Origin: RYN-230 sp963829725
GTDB lineage: Bacteria > Actinomycetota > Actinomycetes > Streptosporangiales > Streptosporangiaceae
DNA: 64,000 bases
Reading direction: 5' to 3'
Assembly (NCBI GenBank): GCA_963829725.1
Contig: CAWHJW010000012.1
Location: 190,412 to 254,411 of the forward strand
Shown here in pieces: positions 45,780-55,253 of this stretch. The notes below the pieces were generated by a model. The model did not search any database. It saw nothing but the letters and a program-made list of their open reading frames with translations, and had not been told where the DNA came from. The stretch's first letter is position 1. Each line of letters opens with the position of its first letter. The position numbers and the translations under genes were made by a program.

Positions 45780-46706
45780 ATGACGAACTTCACCGAACTG
45801 CTGCCTGTCTTGTCCGATCAACCGGTGCCGTTCACTGACCAGCTGCGGCTGGCGGTGGCTGCATACCTGGCCCGTTTCAAGGGCGCCTCCCGCTACCACA
45901 CCGAGTCCGACCTGCGCTGCTACCTGGCCTGGTGCGCCGAACGCGGCCTGGATCCGCTAGCCGCGCGTCGCCCGCACCTGGAGCTGTACATCCGGTGGAT
46001 GCAGGAAATCCGCCGCTTCAAGCCCTCCACCGTCTCCCGGCGGTTCTCCGTCACCGCCGGGTTCTACCGCACCTGTGTCATCGATGGCCTGCTGGAGCAT
46101 TCACCCGCTGGGCACGTCCGCCGGCCCTCCGTCCCGCCGGAGTCGCCGACCTTGGGGTTCACCCACCTGCAGTTCGAGGCCCTGCTCACCGCGGCTCGCG
46201 AATCGTCGAACCCGTCCGACTTCGCCCTGGTAGCCATGCTCGGGCTGCTCGGCCTGCGGATCTTCGAAGCCACCGCAGCCGACATCGCAGACCTTGGCGA
46301 AGAGCACGGTCACCGGGTGCTACGTGTGTGCGGCAAAGGCACCAAGGTCGTGCTGGTTCCGCTGCCGCCAGCGGTCGGGCGGGCTATCGACCGCGCGACC
46401 GGCACCCGCACCAGCGGGCCGATCCTGCTCAACAGTCGCGGCGCCCGGATGGACCGCCACGCCGCGACCCGCCGCCTGAGGCGCCTTGCCGGGACAGCGG
46501 GAGTGCGGATTGCCAGGCCGCATCCTCACACGCTCCGCCACACCTTCGTCACGACCATGCTCGACGCGGGCGTGGATCTCCGGGACGTCCAGATCGCCGC
46601 CCGGCACGCCGATCCACGGACCACAATGCGTCACGACCGGGCCCGAAAGAACCTCGACCGCCATCCGAACTACATCCTGGCCGCCTACATGGCCTCCGGA
46701 ACTTGA
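45780..46706 (+). CDS. Tyrosine recombinase (XerC/D-like size)
   Basis: The 308 residues include a SAM-like N-domain (YLARFKGASRYHTESDLRCY) and catalytic landmarks LGLRIFEA, HPHTLRHTFVT and AARHADPRTTMRHDRAR. The expected nucleophile Tyr position reads MRHDRAR, where His replaces the usual Tyr of the TMRYDRAR family motif. Its close relative at 59797-60712 has TMRYDRAR. If this reading is right, the protein may be catalytically dead. Confidence 0.85.
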   Translation: MTNFTELLPVLSDQPVPFTDQLRLAVAAYLARFKGASRYHTESDLRCYLAWCAERGLDPLAARRPHLELYIRWMQEIRRFKPSTVSRRFSVTAGFYRTCVIDGLLEHSPAGHVRRPSVPPESPTLGFTHLQFEALLTAARESSNPSDFALVAMLGLLGLRIFEATAADIADLGEEHGHRVLRVCGKGTKVVLVPLPPAVGRAIDRATGTRTSGPILLNSRGARMDRHAATRRLRRLAGTAGVRIARPHPHTLRHTFVTTMLDAGVDLRDVQIAARHADPRTTMRHDRARKNLDRHPNYILAAYMASGT

Positions 46707-46967
46707 CCGACCCCGCATCGCCCACGGCCCACCGTCAGGGACGTCCGGCATTGCCGAATTGAGGGCGTATGCACCATCGTATGCTTATGCGCAGCCCAGC
46801 ATGATCATTCGCCGCCCGCAATTCGTTCGGAGGGATCTGGTCAGCCACTCGATTCACCTCCGCGGCGGCTAGATCGCCGAATACGAGCGGCGGACGGACA
46901 AGGCGAACATGCAGGTCACCGTACACAGATCATCTTGTTCGGGGCGTCCTTAGCGCCTGTCACGCGC

Positions 46968-47362
46968 TCAGGCGCTGGCGTTCAGCGGCCGCCCGTGCCT
47001 GGCGCAAGCGGCGGCCAGCCGCTGGTGGAACCAGACGGTCTCGTAGCCGTCGGTGCCCCGCGCGCTGCGCAGCTTGACGGCAAGATCGGCGTAGGCCGTG
47101 CCGGTGGTGCGCAGGTCCGGCCAGCGCGAGCCGACGAACTGAGCGCGGATCTTCGGGTAGTCGGTGATGGCGGCGTGGTGGGTGCTCGACAGCGAGGTGC
47201 AGCCGGTGCTAGGCAGCTGTCTGGCGGTGACGCTTGCTGACTGAAGTGCTGGCCTGGACGGGTTTGCGTCGTGGCGCCGTGTACCGCTCCAGTGATACCC
47301 CAAACGGACAGCACCAGGCCCGCGCCGACCGCTCCGATCGCCAGCTTTGTACGCGTCATCAT
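46968..47362 (-). pseudogene. Signal-anchored small protein with a frameshift
   Basis: The start ATG at 47362 gives KLAIGAVGAGLVLSVWGITG, a signal peptide or anchor. After about 40 residues the frame changes near 47245 to SVTARQLPSTGCTSLSSTHH. It ends at the 46968 stop through WFHQRLAAACARHGRPL. The two parts look like one secreted or membrane protein of about 130 residues. No family is recognised. The start overlaps the stop of the upstream small gene by four bases. Confidence 0.6.
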
Positions 47363-47673
47363 GGCGGTGGCCCTTCCCTCCGGCGGCCGGCGTCAGTGGC
47401 AGGGGTGGTCGTCAGACGCCCAGTGGGGTCAGCTATCCAGGGCGCCTGCAGCTCGAGCATTCGCCGGTTCGCGTAGTTCATCTCGGCTACCGTCAGGCGG
47501 AGCCGGTACCACAGGCACCGGAGCCGTTCGCGGCCGGTCCAGGAGACCGTCTTCTCCAGTTGCCGCCTGCGGACGCGGGCCGGGCCGGGGGCGGGGCTCG
47601 CCGTGGCTGCCGCACCCGGTGCGGGCAGGCGGCCTGGGCGTTGCTGATCTGGTGGGGGAGGATTCCGGGGCAA
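47359..47673 (-). CDS. Small AICE-type protein
   Basis: The 104 residues have a Pro/Ala-rich N-terminus and a conserved-looking helix RERLRCLWYRLRLTVAEMNY, then ANRRMLELQAPWIAD. Similar short proteins occur in actinomycete integrative elements near replication and transfer genes. No function is known. It overlaps the next gene by four bases, so the two form a small operon on the minus strand. Confidence 0.6.
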   Translation of the reverse strand: MPRNPPPPDQQRPGRLPAPGAAATASPAPGPARVRRRQLEKTVSWTGRERLRCLWYRLRLTVAEMNYANRRMLELQAPWIADPTGRLTTTPATDAGRRREGPPP

Positions 47674-47885
47674 TGTGGCCTCCTTAGTGGCCGGCCGGGC
47701 TTTGCCGGACTGCCTGCTTGGGATCGGAAGCTGGTGAGCTCAGCGGGGCTGGTATCGCGGCTGGCTTCAATATCGCGAGCGGTGAGGCCACGAACTGCAG
47801 GGTGTGGTCGGCCAGGGGACCGCCGGGGCCGGGCCCGCGACCGCCCAGGGCCGACTCTGGCGTGCCTTGAGCGGCGGTATGCCGG

Positions 47886-48083
47886 TCATCGGCTGCCGCC
47901 GCCCAGCACGGTGCGCCGGCGGCGCGCCACCACGGCCGGGAGCCCGCGGGCGCGAGGGGCGCGCGGGGAGGGCCGGGAATGGCGGGCCCGGCCCGCAGCC
48001 CGGGCGGGTTCATCACGGTGGGCCTGCCAGTACCGGTCCGCGGTCCAGGTCTGCGCCAGGTAGTACAGGAGTGCTTTGCACAT
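47886..48083 (-). CDS. Small AICE-type protein
   Basis: The 65 residues begin MCKALLYYLAQTWTADRYWQ and end with an Arg-rich tail. The pattern (helix with LLYYLAQTWTAD) recurs in small proteins of actinomycete integrative elements. Function is unknown. It lies upstream of the 104-residue gene on the same strand, with about 210 bp between them that hold no convincing gene. Confidence 0.55.
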   Translation of the reverse strand: MCKALLYYLAQTWTADRYWQAHRDEPARAAGRARHSRPSPRAPRARGLPAVVARRRRTVLGGGSR

Positions 48084-48473
48084 CGTTGTTTCCTTGGTGG
48101 GTGGCTAAGGTTCTGCCAGGTCGCGTGCCTGGTGCCAGAGGCTGATCAGTCGGCAGGCGGGCATCCGCGGCTGGTTCCACCATCACCAGCGGCCAGCGGG
48201 TTCACCACACGCGACCGCCCACACAAAACCCACATAAACCGCCGGCCCGCCCACACAGCCGCGGCGGTGGCCGACCTGGGCGCGGATCGGGACCGCGCGG
48301 GTTCGATAGGCCAGGCGGGATCCGGCGGGCCGGCGCCGGGCGGTGCGGCAGCGGTTTCGCGGCTGGCTAGTGCTGGCGGGCTAGCTGGGGTGATCGGGTC
48401 TGCGTAGGCTTTGAGCCTGGGTCCGGTCGGTGCCGTTAGTGGGCGCGGGCGGGTCTTGAGGGGCGTGGGGGCG
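48084..48473. other. Divergent intergenic region
   Basis: The stretch separates the small minus-strand genes from the large regulator. No gene or clear dyad is seen. Promoters for both directions must lie here. Confidence 0.5.
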
Positions 48474-50993
48474 GTGGCGGAGCAGCCTGGACTGGAGTTC
48501 GCGGGGTTGCTGCGGCAACTGCGGGCAGCGGCCGGGCTGACCCAGGAGGAACTGGCGGAGGCGGCGGGCCTTTCCCCGCGGTCGGTCAGCGACCTGGAGC
48601 GGGGCATCCACCGCACCGCTCACAAGGACACCGCGCTGCTGCTAGCCGGTGCGCTGGGCCTGGCCGAGCCGGCGCGCGCGCTGTTCGTCGCCGCGGCCCG
48701 CGGGCACGGCCCAGCCGCCGACGCGCTGGCGGCCCGGCCGGCGGCGGCGGGAGCCGCTGCGGCGACCCGGGCGCTGCCGCGGGATATCGCCAGCTTCACT
48801 GGCCGCCAGGCCGAGCTCACGCAACTGCTGAACGCGATTGACGCGCTCGCCGCCAGTGGCGGGGTGGTGGGCATTCACGCGATCGACGGGATGGCCGGAA
48901 TCGGCAAGACCACCTTCGCGGTGCACGCCGCTCATCGGCTGGCCGGGAACTTCCCGGACGGCCAGTTTTTCCTGCCGCTGCACGCCCACACCCCCGGCCA
49001 GCGGCCGGTCGGCCCGGCCGATGCGCTGGCCAGCCTGCTGCTGACCGCAGGAGTTGCCGCGCCGCAGATCCCTCCTGGTCTAGAGGCCCGGGCGGGACGC
49101 TGGCGCGACCAGGTGGCGGGCAAGAAGGTCTTGCTGCTGCTGGATGACGCGGCCAGCCACGAGCAGGTCCGGCCGTTGCTGCCGGGCAGCGCCGGGAGCC
49201 TGGTGCTGGTCACTAGCCGCCGTCGGCTAGCCGCGCTGGAAGACACCGCGGCCATCAGCCTCGACACCCTCTCTCCCGGAGAGGGAGCGGCGCTACTGGT
49301 ACGCCTGGCCGCCCGGCCGGGCTTGGGCCCAGGTGCCGCTGGGGTGGGTGAGATTACCCAGCTGTGCGGGTACCTGCCGCTGGCGATCGGAATGCTGGCC
49401 AGCCAACTGCACCATCACCCGGCCTGGACTACGGCCGGCCTGGCGGCCGACCTGGCCGCCGCCAAAGACCGGCTGGCGCTGATGCGGGCCGAGGACGTTT
49501 CGGTCGCGGCCGCGTTCGACCTGTCCTATCGGGAGCTGGCCGGTGATCAGCAGCGGCTGTTTCGCCGGCTCGGCCTGCACCCGGGCCCCGACATCGACGC
49601 CTACGCCGCCGCCGCCCTCGATCACACCAGCCTGGCCATCGCCCGCCGCTGCCTCGATGAGCTGTATGACCAGCACCTCATCACCGAGCCCGCCCCCGGC
49701 CGCTACCGGCTGCACGACCTGCTCCGTGAACACGCCCGCACCCTCGCCGCCGGCAACCCAGCCGAATCGGACGAAGCTATCAGTCGGCTGCTGGACTACT
49801 ACCTGGACAGCGCACTCGCCGCCAGCAGGCACATCACCACCCCGATGACCCCCACCCGGCCTTTGCCGGCTGGCCGGCGGCCCGACCGCATGCCGCAGCT
49901 ATCCACGCCCAGGCAGGCCGCGGCCTGGCTGGAAACCGAGCGCGCCAACCTGCACGCGGCCACCAGCTACGCCGCGGCCTGCGGGCGCTCCCAGCATGCC
50001 ATTGCCATCCCCGCAGCCATGGCTGACTTCCTGGACGCCTGGGGCCACTGGGACCAGGCCGCCGCTCTCCACCAGACCGCCCTTACCGCGGCGCGCCGGG
50101 CCGGTGACCGGCCCGGCCAGGCCGGCGCGCTCACGAACTTGTGCGCTATTCAGGGGATGACCGGCGACTACCGGGCCGCCGCCGCCAGCGCGACCCAGGC
50201 ACTGGCGCTCTACCGCGATCTCGGCGACCGGGCCGGCCAGGCAAACGCCCTCAACAATCTCGGCATGATCCAACGGTTGACTGGGGACCACCAGGCCGCC
50301 ACCGCCAGCTGCCGGCAGGCACTGGAGTTGTTCCGCGACCTGGGCCACCGGCACGGCCAGGGCGATGCCCTCAACCTGCTAGGTGCCCTCCAAGCGCAGG
50401 CCGGCGACTACGCTGCCGCCGCCGAAACCCTGCAGCAGGCGCTGGCGCTCTACCGGGACATTGGTCACCGGCTCGGCCAGGGCTACACCCTCGTCAATCT
50501 CGGTAGAGTGCAGCGCCTGACCGGCGACTATCCGGCCGCCGCCGCCAGCCAGCGGCGGGCGCTGAAGCTATACCGCGGCCTCGGCGACCGGGAAGACCAG
50601 GCCTACGCTCTCAACGAGCTCGGCGTCCTCCAGCGGCTGACCGGGAATCACCGGGATGCCGCCACCAGCCACCGGCAGGCGCTGGAGTTGTTCCGCGAAT
50701 TTAGCGCACGGCTCGGCCAGGCCGAAGCGCTGAACAACCTCGGCGAGCTGCTGTCCCAGACCACCGACAGCCAGCAAGCCCGCGAACATCATGCCCGGGC
50801 CCTCGCCATCGCCCGCGAGCTGGGCGCCCCCCACGAAGAAGCACGCGCCCTGGAAGGCATCGGCCACTGCCACCTCCAGGATGGCAACCCCCGCCGGGGC
50901 GCCGCCCAGCTGCGGCAGGCACTCACGATCTACCTGCGCATCGGAGCCCTCGACGCCCAGCGCGTCGAAGAAACCCTCCGCAACCTCAGGTAG
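48474..50993 (+). CDS. HTH/NB-ARC/TPR STAND regulator
   Basis: The about 839 residues contain an XRE-type HTH (LRAAAGLTQEELAEAAGLSP, RSVSDLERG), then an NB-ARC ATPase with Walker A DGMAGIGKTTFAVHAA and Walker B KKVLLLLDDA. A winged-helix region and C-terminal TPR follow, with at least six 40-residue repeats of the type GDYRAAAASATQALALYRDL. STAND proteins of this layout act as ligand-gated regulators in actinomycetes; some relatives act in defence. The start is taken at GTG 48474, a few bases after GAGGGG. An alternative GTG lies at 48465. Confidence 0.88.
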   Translation: MAEQPGLEFAGLLRQLRAAAGLTQEELAEAAGLSPRSVSDLERGIHRTAHKDTALLLAGALGLAEPARALFVAAARGHGPAADALAARPAAAGAAAATRALPRDIASFTGRQAELTQLLNAIDALAASGGVVGIHAIDGMAGIGKTTFAVHAAHRLAGNFPDGQFFLPLHAHTPGQRPVGPADALASLLLTAGVAAPQIPPGLEARAGRWRDQVAGKKVLLLLDDAASHEQVRPLLPGSAGSLVLVTSRRRLAALEDTAAISLDTLSPGEGAALLVRLAARPGLGPGAAGVGEITQLCGYLPLAIGMLASQLHHHPAWTTAGLAADLAAAKDRLALMRAEDVSVAAAFDLSYRELAGDQQRLFRRLGLHPGPDIDAYAAAALDHTSLAIARRCLDELYDQHLITEPAPGRYRLHDLLREHARTLAAGNPAESDEAISRLLDYYLDSALAASRHITTPMTPTRPLPAGRRPDRMPQLSTPRQAAAWLETERANLHAATSYAAACGRSQHAIAIPAAMADFLDAWGHWDQAAALHQTALTAARRAGDRPGQAGALTNLCAIQGMTGDYRAAAASATQALALYRDLGDRAGQANALNNLGMIQRLTGDHQAATASCRQALELFRDLGHRHGQGDALNLLGALQAQAGDYAAAAETLQQALALYRDIGHRLGQGYTLVNLGRVQRLTGDYPAAAASQRRALKLYRGLGDREDQAYALNELGVLQRLTGNHRDAATSHRQALELFREFSARLGQAEALNNLGELLSQTTDSQQAREHHARALAIARELGAPHEEARALEGIGHCHLQDGNPRRGAAQLRQALTIYLRIGALDAQRVEETLRNLR

Positions 50994-51540
50994 CAAGACA
51001 ACCCAGCCCGTAGCGCCAGCAACATAGCCTGGCCAGGAGGCAGCTTGACGTACCCGGGACGGAGGTGCCCGCCGACATGGCGAGTTTCTCCGCCGTGCCA
51101 GTTTGTGAAGGAGCCAGAACGACGCGATCTGCGCACCTCAGCGGATGATCGCCAAGGAGCCACCACCGCTCCTAACGGCGGTTATCTGGAGCCGTCCCTG
51201 TCTGTGCCGGGTCGGATCAGGACGTCTGCGGCGTTGACATGGAGCCGCCGAAGAACCTTCACCGTGGCAGCCACTTAGTTCGAAAAGCATCAGCAACAAG
51301 GAGATTTGCACAGGGACTGCGGCGGAGACACTGTCGAGATAATGCATCCATCAGGGGGCAGCACTGTACAAAACACCTGCGGCGGTTACAGCGAGGACAC
51401 CCAGATTCGGGCTCCAGATAACGGCAGGACTGTGCGCGGCTGCCGTCAGTGAGTTGGTAACTCCTGCGATCGGCTCAGCCGACACGAGCTCCCTGCGGTC
51501 GCGTCACCACTGGCGCCCTCGACTGCTCGGCTGGCCTACT
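50994..51540. other. Non-coding stretch with a bipartite repeat copy
   Basis: No gene is supportable. It contains the repeat at 51174-51241 that also occurs beside the second recombinase trio. The 3' exon side of the second group II intron lies at its right end. Confidence 0.6.
51174..51241 (+). repeat. Bipartite 68-bp element, copy 1
   Basis: AACGGCGGTTATCTG (51174-51188) and TGCGGCGTTGACATG (51227-51241) are separated by 38 bp. Exactly the same two 15-mers with the same 38-bp spacing occur at 61738-61805 in the same orientation. Confidence 0.9.
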
Positions 51541-53985
51541 GGATGGGATCCTCGCGTGCACGGTCGGTGCCCTGGCCGCGCACCTCAACACCGGTAGGCC
51601 GCTGGCGAGGTGCCCGCCGATGGCGGGTCCTTTTCCAGCGGCCCCCGGTCCGAACCCCGCGGGCTAGTTTCCCAGCACGAGGCTCTCCAGCGATTGCGCC
51701 GTGGCGGCGGTAGGGTGCCCGTGGTGGATGGCCTGGTGGCAGGGACTGCAGACCACGAGGGTCTTTCTGCGCATCTGGGCCATGAGTTGCGCCCACCTGG
51801 GCTGCGGCCGTCCCGGCTGGGTGAGATCGGCGAGTTTGCGGACCTGGTGGACTTCCACGTCAGTCCGTGTTTCGCACCACTCGCACCGTCGCGTGCAGAG
51901 CCGTTGGATCAGCTCTTTGCGGCGGATGGGCGGGTCGGGAAGACGGTCGGTGATGACCGCCTTTTTCTGCCGTTTCAGTGGAATGCCACCGAACCGTACG
52001 GCCAGTGGTTTCCTGCCCTCTCGTTCGACGCGGGCCTCGAAGCAGGTGCGCGGCCCGTGCGGTGTGGTGATGGTGGCCCGGTGTTTTCGGGCCATCGCCG
52101 TCACGGTCGAGCGGTGCTTGGCGGCCAGTGTTTTGAGCAGCGAGGTCTCGGCGGCCCAGCGCAGCCGGATCAGCCGGAAGACATCACTGGCGAGCAGGTA
52201 GTACTGGACGATGCCCCGGTACTCTGCGCCGTAAGTGCTGATGATCAGTGTGTCGGGCAGATTCATCAGCGCGGCGCGCCGCCCGGGTTTGCCGTGCGTG
52301 AGATACGGGGCGCACTTGGCCTTGATCACTGCCCGGGGGACGCGCAGCCGGATGACGCCGTTAACTGATGGGCGGTCGTGGCTGTGCTGGACAGTGATTT
52401 CGTAGCCGAGGAAGGACGCTGCCTGGGTGCGGGCGTGCGTGATCAGGGTCTTGTCCTCGTTGAGTTCCAGCTTGAGGTCTTCGCGCAGGAACTCCGCGAG
52501 GCGGGTTTTGATCTGCTCGGCTTCGGCCTTGGGTCCGGTGAACCCGAGGAGGTGATCATCGGCGTACCGGATATATCTGAGCCTCCGGTACCGGGGGTCA
52601 CGCGGGTCTCCGCGTGGGGTGCCGCGCCGCTGCGCGCGCAGCTGCCGCACCGCGGCGCGGTCACCGCGCCGGAAGGCCTTCCCCATCGCTCTGGTCACCT
52701 TGCCGTATTCAGGGTTTATCACCCTGACGGCACCCCGGGTGTATTCCGGGATCAGGACTGTCTCAGCGAACTTATCCAGCCTGTCCAGGTAGATATTGGA
52801 GAGGATTGGTGACACCACCGCGCCTTGCGGGCAGCCGCTCAGCGTCTGGTGGTACTGCCAGTCCTCCAGGTACCCGGCTTTCAGCATGTTGCGCATGAGC
52901 CGCAGGAACCGGTTATCGTGAATCTTCTCCGCCAGGATCCGGACCATTATCTCGTGGCCCAAAGACCCGAAGCAATCGGAGATGTCTCCCTCAATGAACC
53001 AGGTCGTCCCGGACCAGACGTCTTCCACTTCGCGTAATGCGGTGTGGCAGCCCCGGCCGGGACGGAAACCGTGGGACCGGCCAGAAAACTGAGGCTCGTA
53101 ATACGCTTCCAGCAGGAGGCGGATCACTTCGCCGACGAGTTTATCTGACCAGGATGGCAGGCCGAGCGGCCTGAGCTTGCCGCTCTTCTTCGGGATGTAA
53201 ACCCGCCTGGCTGGCTGGAACCGGTAGCGCTCGTGGCGCAGTGCATCGATGATGCGCCCGGCCTTGGCCGCCGACATGCCGTCCGCGGTTTCCCCATCTG
53301 CCCCGGGCGTCATCGCGCCATGGTTGGCGTAGATGCGCCCCCAGGCCAGCCCGTACAGGCTGGGGTTGAACAGTTGCCGGTACAGTTCTGTGCACGGCAG
53401 GCCGCGCCTGCCGCGTTCACGGAGGACATTCAGCACAGTTTCGGCGTTCTGCATTACGCATACCTCCCTGTTCTTAAAACGTCCATCGCCTGGCCCCCTT
53501 TGCCCTGCAGGCGGTGTTACCGCCCTCCCTGGCAGGTCGTTACTCCTGCGACTACTACGGGGCCTCTGTCACCATAGGGCTCGCGCCCCGTAGGTGATCC
53601 CGCGTTCATCCCTGTTATACGTGACAGCGTGACGTAGGCTCCCCTTTCATCTCCTTGAATGCCCTCACTGGGCATCGCCCCGCATCCCGGAGGGTGCTCT
53701 GGCCCCGCGGTGATGCCAGCGCAGGATGCGGCACCGGTTTCAGGCGTCTTTCCGGCGGGTGCTCATTTTCACCTGCTGGAGATTAGGGTTCAGGCAATCC
53801 AGCTTTAGCCATATCACGCGGGTCCCGTAACGCGCCGTCCCATACGCCGGGGCACGGCCGTTACTTTCCTGGCATGCTATTGTTCCCTTCCGGTTTCCCG
53901 TCCAGGTTAGCCATCAGACCCAGGAACCTCCCTTCGAGTCCCTCCCGGCTGAGCCGGGGATACAACAGGGCGCCTCGCGGCGCAG
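51540..53985 (-). mobile_element. Second group II intron (minus strand)
   Basis: The 5' region on the minus strand begins near 53985 with a CTGCGCCGCGAGGCGCC-type sequence and runs about 530 bases to the RT gene. This includes hairpins expected of domains I to III. The 3' end is downstream of the RT stop within about 120 bases, where stems such as CCGCTGG/CCAGCGG are seen. I could not place domain V with certainty, so the 3' limit is approximate. Confidence 0.7.
51664..53454 (-). CDS. ltrA: Group II intron reverse transcriptase/maturase with HNH domain
   Basis: The 596 residues have RT blocks with GCPQGAVVSPILSNIYLDRL and the catalytic RYADDHLLGF, a maturase X region, and a C-terminal HNH with CEWCETR, VHQVRKL and VCSPCHQAIHHGH. 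It is clearly different from the RT at 35259-37052, so the two introns are of separate lineages. The frame is intact. Confidence 0.93.
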   Translation of the reverse strand: MQNAETVLNVLRERGRRGLPCTELYRQLFNPSLYGLAWGRIYANHGAMTPGADGETADGMSAAKAGRIIDALRHERYRFQPARRVYIPKKSGKLRPLGLPSWSDKLVGEVIRLLLEAYYEPQFSGRSHGFRPGRGCHTALREVEDVWSGTTWFIEGDISDCFGSLGHEIMVRILAEKIHDNRFLRLMRNMLKAGYLEDWQYHQTLSGCPQGAVVSPILSNIYLDRLDKFAETVLIPEYTRGAVRVINPEYGKVTRAMGKAFRRGDRAAVRQLRAQRRGTPRGDPRDPRYRRLRYIRYADDHLLGFTGPKAEAEQIKTRLAEFLREDLKLELNEDKTLITHARTQAASFLGYEITVQHSHDRPSVNGVIRLRVPRAVIKAKCAPYLTHGKPGRRAALMNLPDTLIISTYGAEYRGIVQYYLLASDVFRLIRLRWAAETSLLKTLAAKHRSTVTAMARKHRATITTPHGPRTCFEARVEREGRKPLAVRFGGIPLKRQKKAVITDRLPDPPIRRKELIQRLCTRRCEWCETRTDVEVHQVRKLADLTQPGRPQPRWAQLMAQMRRKTLVVCSPCHQAIHHGHPTAATAQSLESLVLGN

Positions 53986-54116
53986 TCGCGGCATGTGCGC
54001 CAGTTGCGGTGAGCGATAAGCCTCAAGTGACGGAAGTACTGGCCGCGGAACCGGCGCCGCACTGCTTCGATGCGGACGAAATCGGGATCCGCTGGCGGCG
54101 CACGGCCTGCACCCAG

Positions 54117-54572
54117 TCAGTCTGCCCGGTCCAGGCCGCCCCGGACAAGGGCAGCTGCCTGGTCAAGCTCGGCCCGGCCGGTTATCGCTGACCCACGCTC
54201 GATCCGGAACCCGTCGCCCGGTGTCCTCGGCAGCACGTGCAGGTGGATATGCATGACTTCCTGCCCGGCGACCTCGCCGTCGGGGACGAAGAGGTTGACT
54301 CCCTCGCACGGCAGACCTGAGCGTCGGATGGCTCCCGCCAGCCGCTGCCCCACGGCGAACATCGCCGCGCCGAGCCGCTCGTCCAGGTCGGCAAGGCGTG
54401 CGGCGTGGGCCCGTGGCACTACCAGCAGGTGGCCGGCATTGATCGGGCGCAGGTCCATGAAGGCGAAGACCCCGGCATCAAAGTAGACCACGCTGGCCGG
54501 TTCCCGGCCGTCCACGATCTGGCAGAAGACGCACGTCGCTCGCGGTGATTCGTCAGCAGGCACGGCTCTCAT
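54117..54572 (-). CDS. HIT-family protein
   Basis: The 151 residues have CVFCQIVDG at the N-terminus and the histidine triad VMHIHLHVLPRT. HIT proteins are nucleotide hydrolases or transferases acting on adenylylated substrates in the cytosol. The ATG at 54572 (MRAVPADESPRATCVFC) matches family N-termini better than an upstream start. Confidence 0.92.
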   Translation of the reverse strand: MRAVPADESPRATCVFCQIVDGREPASVVYFDAGVFAFMDLRPINAGHLLVVPRAHAARLADLDERLGAAMFAVGQRLAGAIRRSGLPCEGVNLFVPDGEVAGQEVMHIHLHVLPRTPGDGFRIERGSAITGRAELDQAAALVRGGLDRAD

Positions 54573-54887
54573 TATCCGTGCACGCCGTGGTGCGCTGTCC
54601 AGGGCTGGCACCCAGCGTGCGGCCAAACCGCCTGAAATTCGCCGTGGTTACTTCATCGTCGCCGCAAATCCTGGCGGTCCCCGCCGGGTCTGTCACGGAG
54701 GAGACAGTGACGAAGCAGCAGGCGACCGTGCCGCGGCCGGTCAGCACGACGGCCGACCGCAGGGCGAGGGCGCAGCAGAGGTCCCATGAGAATTTTCTTC
54801 TGGCAGAGCGTCAGATCCGGAGCAAGGCGTTCGTCTACAAGTCAACAGGCGGCCGAAGCAGGCCGCCGGGGCAAGAGGAGTCATGGG

Positions 54888-55253
54888 ATGACGCGATACC
54901 TGATCTCGTTCGGTGCCCACGCGATGGACCACATCCCCGACGAGGAGATGCCCGCCGTGGCCAAGGCCTCGCACGAGGTGGTCCAACAGGCCATCAACGC
55001 CGGCGTGTGGGTTTTCGGCGGCGGACTGGAAAACCAGAAGGCGAGCATCGTGGCCACCGACGGGACGGTCACCGACGGCCCGTACCCGGAGGCCATCGGC
55101 GGACTCTGTGTCGTCGAGGTGCCCTCACACAAGGAGGCGCTGGAATGGGCTGCCAAGACCGCCAGCGCCTGCCGCTGCGCGGTAGAGGTCTGGGAGTTCA
55201 TGCCCGACCCCGAAACCGACGAGATGCTCCGCCAGGCAGATAGCCGACGGTGA
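54888..55253 (+). CDS. YCII-related (DGPF-like) protein
   Basis: The 121 residues contain the YCII/DGPF fold: YLISFGAHAMDHIPDEEM, then TDGPYPEAIGGLCVVEV and a C-terminal VEVWEFMPDP. Members are small dimeric ferredoxin-like proteins of unknown reaction, often beside sigma factors. A GAGGAG lies 7 bases upstream of ATG 54888. A frame from GTG 54707 upstream looks like a remnant and was not called. Confidence 0.88.
   Translation: MTRYLISFGAHAMDHIPDEEMPAVAKASHEVVQQAINAGVWVFGGGLENQKASIVATDGTVTDGPYPEAIGGLCVVEVPSHKEALEWAAKTASACRCAVEVWEFMPDPETDEMLRQADSRR

Noticed and set aside
50120..50760. Regularly spaced DNA repeats of about 120 bp that could suggest an array
   Set aside because: They are the coding repeats of TPR units, not a CRISPR array. 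No CRISPR repeat/spacer pattern or cas gene was seen anywhere.
54009..54191. A possible 60-residue gene starting SDKPQVTEVLAAEPAPHCFD
   Set aside because: It overlaps the HIT gene antisense at its end, and no good ribosome binding site or family match is visible.
54707..54887. A frame starting GTG after GGAGGA (TKQQATVPRPVSTTADRRAR)
   Set aside because: It runs on in a frame out of phase with the YCII gene with shadow composition; possibly a gene remnant, but not enough to call.
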